Shown here piece after piece: positions 9,059 to 18,424 of a stretch of 64,000 nucleotides of DNA; position 1 is the stretch's first letter, and each line of letters opens with the position of its first letter. Origin of the DNA: Planctomycetota bacterium (lineage in GTDB: Bacteria; Planctomycetota; Uabimicrobiia; Uabimicrobiales; Uabimicrobiaceae); the NCBI GenBank assembly GCA_029260735.1, contig JAJDCR010000092.1:62001-126000 (forward strand), in the 5' to 3' direction. Below the pieces are notes generated by a model, which was given only the letters and a program-made list of their open reading frames with translations, did no database searches and was not told the DNA's origin. The translations under genes and the position numbers were made by a program.

Positions 9059-10462
9059 ATGAAATCGTTTTTCCAAAAGTTAGCCAAGCGTCGTTCTCCT
9101 TTTTTTTGGTTATCGACCTGCTTTTTTTCTATTTTTACGCTATGGCTTATCAGCCAAATTTTCTTTGTTTATCTTCCGCAGTTTTCTCAGGCAATTATGC
9201 CTCGAATCCCCCAAATAAATGATAATCGTAATGTTATTCTAGAAGTTTTTTGGGACGGGCTCCAGGAAGATCCTTACATTCAAAATCGCTTTCAAGTTGG
9301 GACAGCGGTTTATCAGCTTCAACCAGAACTTCTTTTGGTCGGATTTGTTAGCAAACGAGAGAAGCTTTCCCCTGATGTTTGGCGTTTTCACTTAGATATC
9401 ATCAAAAAGAATGAGGGAATTTTACGTGACGATACTCGCTTTGAGGTTTTGCATACATCTCCCAATTTGTTAGCTATTGTCGGACGATTCTTAAGTGAAG
9501 AGAGAACGGATTTACTGAAGGAACAAATGCGTCATTTAGCCGAGCGCAATAAAGAAAAAATGTCTTTAGTATTTACCCAAATTTCCGAAAGTTTAAGCGA
9601 AAGATTGCAAAATAAACAAATCGGAAACAGAATTATGGAAGACGATAAAGTTCGGCAAATTATCCTGGATGTTCTAAAAGTGGAAATTTTTACTCGGATT
9701 GACTCCGACAAAATATGGGAAAGTATCGGAGATAACCCGAAAACTAAAGTCCTCAAAAATCTCGTTAAAGATAATATTAACTGGAGAGGTGTCTTTACCA
9801 AAGGCTTAGGAGAGGGAATCAAAGGCGGGTTTGATGGAGCCTCTGGAATGTTTGACCCCGACTATTTACCCGAAGGCGGAGTCGGATCCGTCATGAAAAT
9901 GTTCTCTAATTTGTGGGATATAACTGTAAATCCGAAAAAATTTGCCAAGAGAGTATTGACTTCTTCCCTGGAAAGTGCCGGAGAAGGGGCTTTAGTTGTT
10001 ACCTTAGAGGAACTTCGCCGTGTGGTTAAAGAGAACGATGAAACCATTGCCAAACATGGGAGTGATATTCTACAAAAAACCGCTCAAGAGATTCAGCTTT
10101 CTGATAAAGTCTCTGTAGGCTTTCGAGCCTTGGCCAATAGTAACACACTGCGCGATCACATTAAAAACAGGTACGGAAATGAAGCTTGGAAAGCTCTCCA
10201 GGAAACATTTCTTCAAATCTCTCAAGATGACCAAGTTATTAAAACCATCGGAGAAGTTTCCCAAGAAATCCAAAATTTAGGGAGAGACTGGGTAGAGAAA
10301 TTCGCTTTGAATGATAAGCAAAATGGCCCGAACCCTCTCCTTTTGATGGCTGTAAAGGAAGGGGTCTCTCAACATGCCGAACCTCAGATTATTTGTTACC
10401 CTGGAAAAGGGTTATTAGTTGCTCCCAAGCATATTTATCAAACCAAGAACGCAAATCAGTAA
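9059..10462 (+). CDS. MCE-like single-pass membrane protein, first gene of MlaFE-type operon
   Basis: The frame is open from 8828, but ATG at 9059 is preferred: it has AAAAGG eight bases upstream, and the upstream extension (77 residues) is low complexity without a good ribosome site. The 467-residue form has one transmembrane helix (about residues 14-40, FFWLSTCFFSIFTLWLISQIFF). A short domain follows with the layout of an MCE domain (NVILEVFWDGL...FQVGTAVYQL...LLLVGFV...LRDDTRFEVL), then a long helical region rich in charged residues. MCE proteins are the periplasmic lipid-binding partners of MlaFE transporters, and the fused ATPase-permease gene starts 12 bases downstream, which supports this reading. 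The similarity is weak and was judged by eye; the C-terminal 300 residues match nothing I recognise. Confidence 0.6.
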   Translation: MKSFFQKLAKRRSPFFWLSTCFFSIFTLWLISQIFFVYLPQFSQAIMPRIPQINDNRNVILEVFWDGLQEDPYIQNRFQVGTAVYQLQPELLLVGFVSKREKLSPDVWRFHLDIIKKNEGILRDDTRFEVLHTSPNLLAIVGRFLSEERTDLLKEQMRHLAERNKEKMSLVFTQISESLSERLQNKQIGNRIMEDDKVRQIILDVLKVEIFTRIDSDKIWESIGDNPKTKVLKNLVKDNINWRGVFTKGLGEGIKGGFDGASGMFDPDYLPEGGVGSVMKMFSNLWDITVNPKKFAKRVLTSSLESAGEGALVVTLEELRRVVKENDETIAKHGSDILQKTAQEIQLSDKVSVGFRALANSNTLRDHIKNRYGNEAWKALQETFLQISQDDQVIKTIGEVSQEIQNLGRDWVEKFALNDKQNGPNPLLLMAVKEGVSQHAEPQIICYPGKGLLVAPKHIYQTKNANQ

Positions 10463-10474
10463 AGGAGCAAGTGG

Positions 10475-12157
10475 ATGACCGACCCTAAGCCGGTTTTGCA
10501 AATTGAAGGATTAAGTATCGAGGCGATTAAGCCTCCTAAAGACAAAGAGTTTCGCGGAGAAAAATTACTTATTGATATTCAGGCCGAAGCTCATTCGGGA
10601 GAAATTCTTCTCCTTCTTGGCCCTAGTGGATCAGGGAAATCGCTCTTGACCAATCTACTTTTGGGCTTAATATCTCCTCATGAAACAGGGCTGATGATTC
10701 ATCGAAACTCTTCTCAAAGTCATTTTTCCCTTTCTCTTAATGATCAAAAGACAGATATCCTTTCTCCCGTTTATCCTTCCATTTTAGAAGGAGAATTAGG
10801 GATCATGTTCCAATCGCTGGGACTTTTTGATGATTTAACTGTTTCGGAAAATCTGGCTTTTGCCAATGATCAGTCTCGCTCTTCTCGCAAAGGCAACGAA
10901 TGGAAAGCTTGGCAAAAAGAAATTATTAAAACTTTGGGACTTACTGAGAATGTTCTTCACTCTAATTTAAAAAAACTTTCCGGTGGACAAAAGCAGCGGG
11001 TTGCCCTAGGTCGTCTTTTGGCTTTCCGGCCCCAAATCATGATTTTTGATGAGCCCACTTCTGCCTTAGATCCTATTTCGGCCAAACAAGCGGTTTCTCT
11101 CATCCAAGAAACTCACCGAGAAAATAACGCTCAACTTTCTATTATTATTACGCACGATTACGAGAACTTTTTGCCTATTGCCGATAGAGTGTGGTTTATT
11201 AACCCAGAACAAAGACTGGAAGATAACTCTCCTCCCCAAAGTAACGAGTACTATCAAAATAAATTAATGGAGCCCCGGAATTTAGGAACTCGAGAGATTC
11301 CTGCCGAAGAATTAATGGACCACGAAGTGAAGGTTCAAGATATTTGGTGGAACACAGGTTTCGCTCGCTTGGGCAAAATTATTCGAAAAGTAACCCGGGG
11401 GCAAAGTTACTTTTGGTTTCTTAAATACTTTTGGGTTATGATCAAGCTCATCATTCTCCGGGCCATTCCCTATCATCTGACAACGGGTCTTTTTCTGGGC
11501 TTTGTTACAACCTATTTTTCCTTGCACTTGGACTTGGGAACCTTAGAGGTTTCTGAGTCTTCTGTTCCTATTGAAAATTTTATTGTGCCAACTTTTTTTA
11601 AAGAAATGCTCTCCGGTTTTGGGATAGCTTTGTTTCGAGTTTTGATTCCTCTTTTTACCTGTATTTTTATTGCCGCTCGCTCGGGGACAGCTATTACCGC
11701 TTATCTTTCTAATATGAGAGATAGCGAGCGTCGTCAATGGGATGCTATGCATACTTTTGGGGTAGAACCTCATTTATTCTTTTTTCCTCAGGTCTTTATC
11801 TGTTTTGTTTTAGGATGTTGGGTTCTATCCTATTTATCTTTCTTAATGGCCGCGTTAGGCTCTCTTTTTGTCACCTTATATACAAATCCATTGTGCACTT
11901 GGTACACTTGGCGAGACACTTTTTGGGCTAATTTAGACCCTGTTTGGTGGGGTGGGATCTTGCCCATCTTCGATCATTTTGGTATGTTTACCTTAAAATG
12001 TATGTGTGCCGGAGGGGCGATTGCTACAGTTAGTTATTTCTGGGGAATTAAACCTCGAAAAACTTCGATGGATACACTGAGACATTTGATTGGCTCTAAT
12101 ATTTGTAACATGATGGCAATTTTGATTATCTTCTTTTTGCTTTTGCTGATTGAGTAG
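10475..12157 (+). CDS. Fused MlaF-MlaE type ABC transporter (ATPase plus permease)
   Basis: The 560-residue protein joins two parts normally encoded separately. Residues 1-245 form an ABC ATPase: Walker A GPSGSGKS (49-56), Q-loop Gln113, signature LSGGQ (168-172), Walker B IMIFDEP (188-194) and an H-loop His in IITHDYE. Residues about 300-560 form an MlaE-type permease with several membrane helices and the family motif ARSGTAITAYLSNMRDSERRQWDAMHTFGVEP. Mla systems move phospholipids between the inner and outer membranes. It follows the MCE-like gene by 12 bases and precedes the GTPase gene by 15, so co-transcription is clear. A lipid substrate is inferred from family; the direction of transport cannot be told. 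MlaB/STAS-type and periplasmic MlaC-type genes are not adjacent. Confidence 0.88.
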   Translation: MTDPKPVLQIEGLSIEAIKPPKDKEFRGEKLLIDIQAEAHSGEILLLLGPSGSGKSLLTNLLLGLISPHETGLMIHRNSSQSHFSLSLNDQKTDILSPVYPSILEGELGIMFQSLGLFDDLTVSENLAFANDQSRSSRKGNEWKAWQKEIIKTLGLTENVLHSNLKKLSGGQKQRVALGRLLAFRPQIMIFDEPTSALDPISAKQAVSLIQETHRENNAQLSIIITHDYENFLPIADRVWFINPEQRLEDNSPPQSNEYYQNKLMEPRNLGTREIPAEELMDHEVKVQDIWWNTGFARLGKIIRKVTRGQSYFWFLKYFWVMIKLIILRAIPYHLTTGLFLGFVTTYFSLHLDLGTLEVSESSVPIENFIVPTFFKEMLSGFGIALFRVLIPLFTCIFIAARSGTAITAYLSNMRDSERRQWDAMHTFGVEPHLFFFPQVFICFVLGCWVLSYLSFLMAALGSLFVTLYTNPLCTWYTWRDTFWANLDPVWWGGILPIFDHFGMFTLKCMCAGGAIATVSYFWGIKPRKTSMDTLRHLIGSNICNMMAILIIFFLLLLIE

Positions 12158-12172
12158 GGAGGCTCAAACGTT

Positions 12173-15061
12173 ATGCCGATTGTTATTGTCCTCTTTAGCT
12201 TGACTATTTTACTTTTGGGAGTAAGTCTGTTTTACTTCCAAACAGGTTACCGAAACTACCAACGAATGAAAAGGTCTCATCAGGTTGAGATCGCAGTTCT
12301 AGGACCTACGGGAGTAGGAAAAACAACTTTTCTGGCAACTCTTCTTAAACAATTAACGGAACCTCATGATATTGATGATGTCCTTGTCGGAAAATACCTT
12401 TCAGACGATGAAGAAAAAACTTTACGAGAGCTAGGTACCTTCCAAAAAGATTCCGAAACAGGATATTATACGCCAGGAAAACGTGCGACTCATCAACTTG
12501 TCAAAACAGAACTGGGAATGCATCGACGAGGGCAAGGTTTGGGGACAAGAGAACCAGAGAGCTTGTACTTGGAGATACTAGAACCTAAAAGCGACGAGAG
12601 CACTCACCGCCAGTTTTTGTGGCGGGATATTCCAGGAGGATTTTTTGAAGTCCAAGGCCAGTGGCGCTTTAATGGTTTGGCTGAATCCTTAGCACGAGCT
12701 CACGGGATTTATCTTTTGGTTGATTCGTCTGCTCTTTATGAACAAGAGAAAAGCTTGAATAAAGCACCTTCCCATGAATCTAGTGAGGAATTTCATCTCA
12801 ATTTTCGTAATTATGTGGAAGCTATATCTTATCGTTTAAAGTTGGCTGAAAAGCGTAAGGAAAAATTTCCTGTTTGGGTTATTTTAACCAAAGGAGACTT
12901 ACTTCCTCAGGAAGTCCAAGAAAGATCTGCCCAAGAATGGATGAAAAAAATATCCCAAGTGGCTGCTATTTTTAACTTAACAGAAGATATGGTAAAGAGC
13001 TTTGTTACTCTGATTTCGATTCACCGACAAAAAGACGGAGATGATCTCTATCATAAAATATCTCATACGATGAAGGAGTTTCATCAGGTTATCGGAACAG
13101 AGATGGCAGTAAAAAACAAAATTTTACGCAAGAAATCCAAGCGTGCTCTTATCGGAGCTTTTGCGGCTAGCTTACTCTTCACTCTTTCCTTAGTAGAGGC
13201 AACAGCGGCTTACCGTTTTATGAATTTACCTCTTGTAGATGCGACTATGGTCATCCAAGATGAACAGGCTTTAGAAATTAGTGAGAAAATAACTCGTTAT
13301 CTTCGAGGCTATGGTTCTATAGGTTTTTCTAGCTATTACCAAAAACAAGCCCAAATGCGCTTGCAAGTGTTGCAAAATGTTTTAGGGCAGTTGATGCAGC
13401 AAAGAGTAGAATCGCTAGATTTGAGCCGAGATCAATATCGAACAGACCTAGTGGTATTGCTTCAACAAATCGAAACCACTCGAAATAATGCTCAACGCAT
13501 TAACTATTGGCCTGTGAACTTTGTTGAGATAGAAAACTTCACGAAAAAATTGAAAGTATGGGATCAATTGCGGTCCCAAGGAGCTTCTGCAGAACGTTTG
13601 TTGGCTTTTAACCAAGGGCTTCCCTCTCAAATGAGTTTAAAAAAGCAAATCCAACCTTTTTTAGCTCAGAAATTGGGAGAGCGCTTGGATTACTATAACC
13701 AAGAAGCAGAAAGCTACAGCGGACAAATGTTTCACCCTCAACGCTTAGAAAGTATCTGGCTGTGGCACCCTCAGTTTGCGAGTTTTTTTCCTAGCTTAGA
13801 CCAAAAGTTTTTTGAACACCAAAGATACCACTGGCAATACGTTTGGAAGCGCTACTTAGCTCTTTTGAATGACCAAGTAGACGACTTAGAAAAAGCAAAA
13901 CTCCTTCGAGATTTTCGAGAAAAAATTCCGAATAAAATTCTCTCTTATTGTCCTGATGATATCTTACGACATTGGGAGAAGCTAGTCGATGAGCTTCTTG
14001 CTCGTTGGGAAGCAGAGAGTGATCCCATTCGAAAATCTCAGCAGGAGAGCTTGCAGAGTTGGTTTCTGCGCTACCGAGATCCTTTTGTTATTATTCTCAA
14101 CCGAAGCCAGCATTTTGAAGAAAAAATAGAACAGCAAATAGCCCAACTTTATCAACTCGAAAAAAAAGACGGAGAAAAGAAAAAAGAAGAGATTCTTGCT
14201 CTTCTAAAATCTTTTCTTCAAGAACATTCTGAGGAGAAAATTTCAGAGCAAGCCCAAAGTTGGCAAAAAGTTCACCCGGAATTGTTTCAGTCTGAAAAGA
14301 GAGAAAAGATTGAGCAAAATAAAACTCGTATTCGCTCCTTTGTCGAGCGCTGGACTTTACGCCAAGAAGAGCTTAAGAGTTTCTTCCAAGAAACTCATAG
14401 TGCTATTATAGTTTTGAAAGAATATGGAACAGAAAAAGCTCCGCTGGATGTTCAGTGGAATGATGAGTGGCTAGAGAGCTTTCATCTAGCTCTGCGTCTG
14501 GAGATAGGAGAAAACCCTCCTATTCCTTTGAACATTAACGAAGGGAACTTGAGTTACCAAGGAAATTTTCTTATTCCTAGAATCATTAACTGGTCTCATT
14601 GGGATGATGTTACAGTGCGTTTTTTAGATGTCGATGACAAAATTGACCAAGAAGCCCTGGTCGATGACGATGAATTAGCTGGTATCTCTTTCAAAACAAC
14701 AACTTCTTTATTTGACTTGACGGCCAAAAAATTAGAAATAGGAGATGAAGACAGCGGTAAATATTGGTTTAGAGCAAATTTACAAATGGTTATGCCTGTT
14801 GCAAATTTTGTTTTATCCGAAAAAAAAGCGTCCAAAAAAACAAAAGAAGAGTCTCTTCGAACTGCCTTAGCTGAGCAAGGTCTAGGACTATCAGCAGAGG
14901 CTTCTCTAGTAGAAATTTCTCCGACACTCTTTTGGGAAATTACAGACCGAGAAAAGAAATATTATTTACATCAAAATGCCAGTAAATTTGTTATTTATGA
15001 GCCCCGCTCATTTCTTCCAAATTGGCTAAAAAATTACTACTTTAATAGCAAAGATAGCTAA
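12173..15061 (+). CDS. Large membrane-anchored P-loop GTPase-like protein
   Basis: This 962-residue protein begins with a transmembrane helix (residues 3-23), then a nucleotide-binding domain: Walker A GPTGVGKTT (44-52), a DIPGG motif (152-156) in the G3/Walker B position, and ILTKGD (237-242) resembling the G4 specificity motif [NT]KxD. A second helix at about 325-345 is followed by roughly 600 residues of mostly helical, charged sequence. The arrangement of a G domain between two membrane helices recalls IcmF/TssM and other membrane GTPases, but the C-terminus is unfamiliar. It sits third in a tight operon with an MlaFE-type transporter (15 bases after it; the next gene starts 1 base later). 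I infer a nucleotide-driven structural or regulatory partner of that transporter. GTP rather than ATP is suggested only by TKGD. Confidence 0.7.
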   Translation: MPIVIVLFSLTILLLGVSLFYFQTGYRNYQRMKRSHQVEIAVLGPTGVGKTTFLATLLKQLTEPHDIDDVLVGKYLSDDEEKTLRELGTFQKDSETGYYTPGKRATHQLVKTELGMHRRGQGLGTREPESLYLEILEPKSDESTHRQFLWRDIPGGFFEVQGQWRFNGLAESLARAHGIYLLVDSSALYEQEKSLNKAPSHESSEEFHLNFRNYVEAISYRLKLAEKRKEKFPVWVILTKGDLLPQEVQERSAQEWMKKISQVAAIFNLTEDMVKSFVTLISIHRQKDGDDLYHKISHTMKEFHQVIGTEMAVKNKILRKKSKRALIGAFAASLLFTLSLVEATAAYRFMNLPLVDATMVIQDEQALEISEKITRYLRGYGSIGFSSYYQKQAQMRLQVLQNVLGQLMQQRVESLDLSRDQYRTDLVVLLQQIETTRNNAQRINYWPVNFVEIENFTKKLKVWDQLRSQGASAERLLAFNQGLPSQMSLKKQIQPFLAQKLGERLDYYNQEAESYSGQMFHPQRLESIWLWHPQFASFFPSLDQKFFEHQRYHWQYVWKRYLALLNDQVDDLEKAKLLRDFREKIPNKILSYCPDDILRHWEKLVDELLARWEAESDPIRKSQQESLQSWFLRYRDPFVIILNRSQHFEEKIEQQIAQLYQLEKKDGEKKKEEILALLKSFLQEHSEEKISEQAQSWQKVHPELFQSEKREKIEQNKTRIRSFVERWTLRQEELKSFFQETHSAIIVLKEYGTEKAPLDVQWNDEWLESFHLALRLEIGENPPIPLNINEGNLSYQGNFLIPRIINWSHWDDVTVRFLDVDDKIDQEALVDDDELAGISFKTTTSLFDLTAKKLEIGDEDSGKYWFRANLQMVMPVANFVLSEKKASKKTKEESLRTALAEQGLGLSAEASLVEISPTLFWEITDREKKYYLHQNASKFVIYEPRSFLPNWLKNYYFNSKDS

Positions 15062-15062
15062 C

Positions 15063-16328
15063 ATGACAGACAAGAATTTTATTTTCACAAGTGGCCTTGA
15101 ATCCGTTTTAAATGAATCTCTCGACTACGGAATCAAAAAACTTCCCGCAGATTTCCCCTCCGAATCGGCGGCCGAAATAGAGAGGCTCTGCCAAGACTGG
15201 GTCAGTAAGAATCCTCCTGCAAAAATCAAAAAACCTAAGCAAAACTATATGCTCGTGGTCGGATGGGACAATAAACAAACCATCGCCACAGCCATTCTTC
15301 TCTCCGCTCAAGTAGGTAAAGACCACGTCGAGCGAGACAATGTTATTCTTACGGGTAAGTTAATGGCCCCGAAAACTTTTTCGGAAGATTTGAAATGGTA
15401 TTTTCTTGATTCGATAGACGAACTGGAACAGAGTCTTATTAAAAACTGGCTAGATTCAGAAAACAATGATGAAGAAAGTATCCTTCGTCAATTGAAAGAA
15501 CTCTATATTCTTCCGGGAGGAAAATCGCGTTTTGCTTTTTCTGATTTTATGGGTTTTTTCTCTGTTATAGGTCTTCTTTTGTCTTTAGTTTTTTTCTTTA
15601 AAGACGTCATGCAATCGTCTGCCGAAATGGATGTTTTTCCTAAACAAGAAGAATCTGCATCATTCTCCTCTGAGAAAGAATTTCTTTTCTATATACAAAG
15701 GCAAGAATTTCAGACAAAACTTAGACTATGGATGCCCTCTCCAGAAAACCCAGAACTATCCAAGCTATCCAATTTTCTATTTCTAGCAACCCACCCTCAA
15801 GAAACCAACTCTTTTTTAAGAAATAAACTTTTGCCCTTACCAGAAAAAAAAGTTCATCACTTTTATAGCTTAATGAAGTTTCCCCTTACCGACGAAACAA
15901 ATAAAACAGAAAACCTTCTCTTTTATGCTTTACTTTGGGCCCACCAAGAAGAGAGATATGCTTACCAGCAGTACCTAGAGGAAATGATCCCTGGCGCAAG
16001 GAGAACAGCAAAGGAGCTTTTCCCTTTCCTCCTCTCACCGGAAGTTCGTCGTGCTATGGAACAAAGAGAAGCCAAAGCGAAATTTGAGACAACTTGGCTT
16101 TGGGCACGAGTAGAGAATATTCAAAACGTCTTTCTCTTAAGCGAAGAAGAGGAAAAACAAGTTTATCAAGCTAACCAAGGCAATCGCCAGGTGTTATTTT
16201 TCTTACAAACCTATATTCGCTATCATCATGGTTTTGATCAAACCTTAAGCGAAAGATTTTCAGTGAAAGAAGAAATTAGCGAAGAGATAGAAACAAAAGA
16301 AGAAGTTAGAGGAGAAGAAGAGAAATGA
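15063..16328 (+). CDS. Single-pass membrane protein of unknown function, fourth gene of operon
   Basis: I do not recognise this 421-residue protein. Residues 1-160 are soluble-looking, with a hydrophobic core strand NYMLVVGWDN; one membrane helix spans about 162-179 (FMGFFSVIGLLLSLVFFF). The rest is helical and charged and ends in a Glu/Lys tail. There is no signal peptide, so the N-terminal domain is probably cytoplasmic and the C-terminal domain periplasmic. It starts one base after the GTPase stop codon and its last four bases overlap the next start (ATGA), so it is translationally coupled on both sides. A part in the same complex as the GTPase-like protein and ABC transporter is inferred from context only. 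Confidence 0.7.
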   Translation: MTDKNFIFTSGLESVLNESLDYGIKKLPADFPSESAAEIERLCQDWVSKNPPAKIKKPKQNYMLVVGWDNKQTIATAILLSAQVGKDHVERDNVILTGKLMAPKTFSEDLKWYFLDSIDELEQSLIKNWLDSENNDEESILRQLKELYILPGGKSRFAFSDFMGFFSVIGLLLSLVFFFKDVMQSSAEMDVFPKQEESASFSSEKEFLFYIQRQEFQTKLRLWMPSPENPELSKLSNFLFLATHPQETNSFLRNKLLPLPEKKVHHFYSLMKFPLTDETNKTENLLFYALLWAHQEERYAYQQYLEEMIPGARRTAKELFPFLLSPEVRRAMEQREAKAKFETTWLWARVENIQNVFLLSEEEEKQVYQANQGNRQVLFFLQTYIRYHHGFDQTLSERFSVKEEISEEIETKEEVRGEEEK

Positions 16329-16957
16329 AAAAAGGATCTTCGGAAAAAGCAATTTTAGCTCGTTTTGTCGTAATGATTCTAGCTCTAGCAGGATTCGTGG
16401 TCTATCCTATGACGCAAGAAACAACTATTCCCCCAGAAGAAAAAAATAACGAGGAAAATCACCTCAAAGCCCCCTCTTTGAGGGCTAAAGAGACTGAAAT
16501 GGCTGATAAGAAAAAACAAAAGCAAGAAGAAATCCGCCAGAAAATGCAAAGCTCTCTTCTTTGGCTAAAATCCCTTTCCGACTACCGAAGTTCTTTATTG
16601 CTCGAAATGCCTGGAGCAAACTTGGAAGACACTGCTCCTTACTATCTCCAAAGATACCTAAATTATGCCCAAGAAAGACTTAAGTTCTTAGCCACCCAAG
16701 AATCCTGGGACAATGAGAAAAGCCACCTTTGCTTAAAGCAGTTAGGAGATGCGAAGGAAAGTGTTTCTTTCAGTGCTTGGGAGAAAAAAATAGAAGAAAA
16801 ACGCAGTTATTTCCAGGAAGTTTGCCAAGACGTAATTCCCCCCCAAAAACCAACAACTCTCGACCGAAAAAAGAGAAAAGATATCTTAATCCAAGCCTGG
16901 TTTACCTATGATATCTATGTTCAGCCCGTTGTCACAGCAATTCGTGATATGCAGTAA
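16325..16957 (+). CDS. Small single-pass membrane protein, last gene of MlaFE-type operon
   Basis: The 210-residue product has one N-terminal membrane helix (about residues 9-27, AILARFVVMILALAGFVVYP). A charged helical region with likely coiled-coil propensity follows (KETEMADKKKQKQEEIRQKMQ). No known domain was recognised. The start codon overlaps the preceding stop in an ATGA, and no gene follows on this strand for several kilobases, so this closes the operon beginning at 9059. Topology suggests a short cytoplasmic N-terminus and a periplasmic body; it may be an adaptor for the larger operon proteins. Confidence 0.65.
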   Translation: MKKGSSEKAILARFVVMILALAGFVVYPMTQETTIPPEEKNNEENHLKAPSLRAKETEMADKKKQKQEEIRQKMQSSLLWLKSLSDYRSSLLLEMPGANLEDTAPYYLQRYLNYAQERLKFLATQESWDNEKSHLCLKQLGDAKESVSFSAWEKKIEEKRSYFQEVCQDVIPPQKPTTLDRKKRKDILIQAWFTYDIYVQPVVTAIRDMQ

Positions 16958-17066
16958 AAAGGTTTCCCTAAATCTTAATGCTCTTCGATTCATTCTATTC
17001 GTATGTTCAAAGAAAAATTACATTTGTCGCATTACCTATTTCTTGACAGAGTTTAGTTGGGCCCTC

Positions 17067-18224
17067 TTAAGCAGAAACACAATGGCGTGTTCCCGGAAGC
17101 GCGGCTGAGACAGTACCTATTATCGCAAAAACAAAACAGGCTAAGCATATCCATGCACTATATTCGGAGGAGAAATCTATTAAACCTTGTTGGATTTTTT
17201 GTTGCAACTGTTGTTGAGGAGTACCTTGGTTCTTTATTGCCAAACTAAATCCCAGATAGAGCACCAATAAAAAACTTAAAACAACATTAAAAACAAATGT
17301 CCAGACTAAGCATATCAAAGTTTTTTTGGTAAAATGCCCGAGCATTTTGTAGAAGTATCTTATTTTTTCCACATTCGGGGAAAAAGTTTCATGCTTAGAA
17401 TCACTATCTTCGGCCTGCCTTATCTGTCCGTTCAGATTTGTTTCTTCTGCTTCAGCGGCGGCAGCGAGCTTGAATAAAAAATGATCAGAGCCTATAGAAA
17501 TAGAACTTTGATTACGCATGGACATTTCTGAATCAGAATACGGATCTGTATACTTGGGAAAAGGGAGACTTTTTTGTTTTTGAGGAGGAGAACTATAGTA
17601 TCTTTGCTCTTCTAATGTGGGTTTAATCGAGTGTCCAGTTATGGATATTAAGTTTTCATTCTCGGGGGGAGCCATGTTTTTTTGCTCCAAAAAGAAATAA
17701 ATATGACATCCTTTGCATTGTTTTTTGCGACCAAACGGTTTTTGATGTTGATAGTAGCGGGTTAGTCTGCCGCAATTTGGACAATAAAAACTCAGTATAT
17801 TTTGGCTGGCTTCTTTCTTGGCCGCAGCAACTTTTTCATCTCTGAGCGAACCTCTATGCCTTTGCTTAACTGGTTTATATCCCAGTCTTTTTTCTAAGAT
17901 TTTAAACGCAGCAGTTTCAAATTTATCAGCATTTGCCCAATCAGGCGAACTGCCTAGATTGCGGTGTCCCGCTTCATCGAAAATACATAAGAAGTTTGAT
18001 GCCCCCATCTCTTTAAATAACCCTAAGTTATTTCGCTCAGAAGTTATAAACAGAAATGCCTCGTCTTTATTTGATCCAAAAACAGTAATAATGTATTCAT
18101 ATTCCACATCTCCCTCAGACTTAATTTCATCTAAGAACACAGCATTAAATCGTCCGATTTTGTAGTAATGTTTTGGTCTAGCCGACTTTACTCTTGGCAT
18201 ATACATAGCTTTTTCCCTTTTCAT
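17067..18224 (-). CDS. Zinc-ribbon protein with two C-terminal membrane helices
   Basis: This 385-residue protein is not recognised as a whole. Residues 1-110 look globular (IITVFGSNKDEAFLFITSERNN). A treble-clef or zinc-ribbon motif follows (FYCPNCGRLTRY...KQCKGCHIYFF, about residues 145-180). A Ser/Gln-rich linker leads to two hydrophobic helices near the C-terminus (WTFVFNVVLSFLLVLYLGF and WICLACFVFAIIGTVSAA). The zinc ribbon with CPNC/CKGC pairs resembles short ribbons on bacterial regulators and membrane-tethered sensors. It stands alone, convergent with the lipid-transport-like operon and separated by about 200 bases from the peptidase pair. A tail-anchored cytoplasmic protein is the likely topology. 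Confidence 0.6.
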   Translation of the reverse strand: MKREKAMYMPRVKSARPKHYYKIGRFNAVFLDEIKSEGDVEYEYIITVFGSNKDEAFLFITSERNNLGLFKEMGASNFLCIFDEAGHRNLGSSPDWANADKFETAAFKILEKRLGYKPVKQRHRGSLRDEKVAAAKKEASQNILSFYCPNCGRLTRYYQHQKPFGRKKQCKGCHIYFFLEQKNMAPPENENLISITGHSIKPTLEEQRYYSSPPQKQKSLPFPKYTDPYSDSEMSMRNQSSISIGSDHFLFKLAAAAEAEETNLNGQIRQAEDSDSKHETFSPNVEKIRYFYKMLGHFTKKTLICLVWTFVFNVVLSFLLVLYLGFSLAIKNQGTPQQQLQQKIQQGLIDFSSEYSAWICLACFVFAIIGTVSAALPGTRHCVSA

Positions 18225-18424
18225 GCATCTTTATCTCTATTATCCTAAATATTCAGGATTTTGTCTAGAGCTAAGATTTATCCCTCCTTTTTTTGGCTAA
18301 AAGCGACAAACATCCTTTTCTCAGTATTATTCTGTGTATAGTGCAGAGAAAAGTTGGAAATGAAAATAATGGATAGAGTATGTTTGGGCAAATAAAAGAT
18401 ACGACTTCTTCCAGTGTAGCTATA

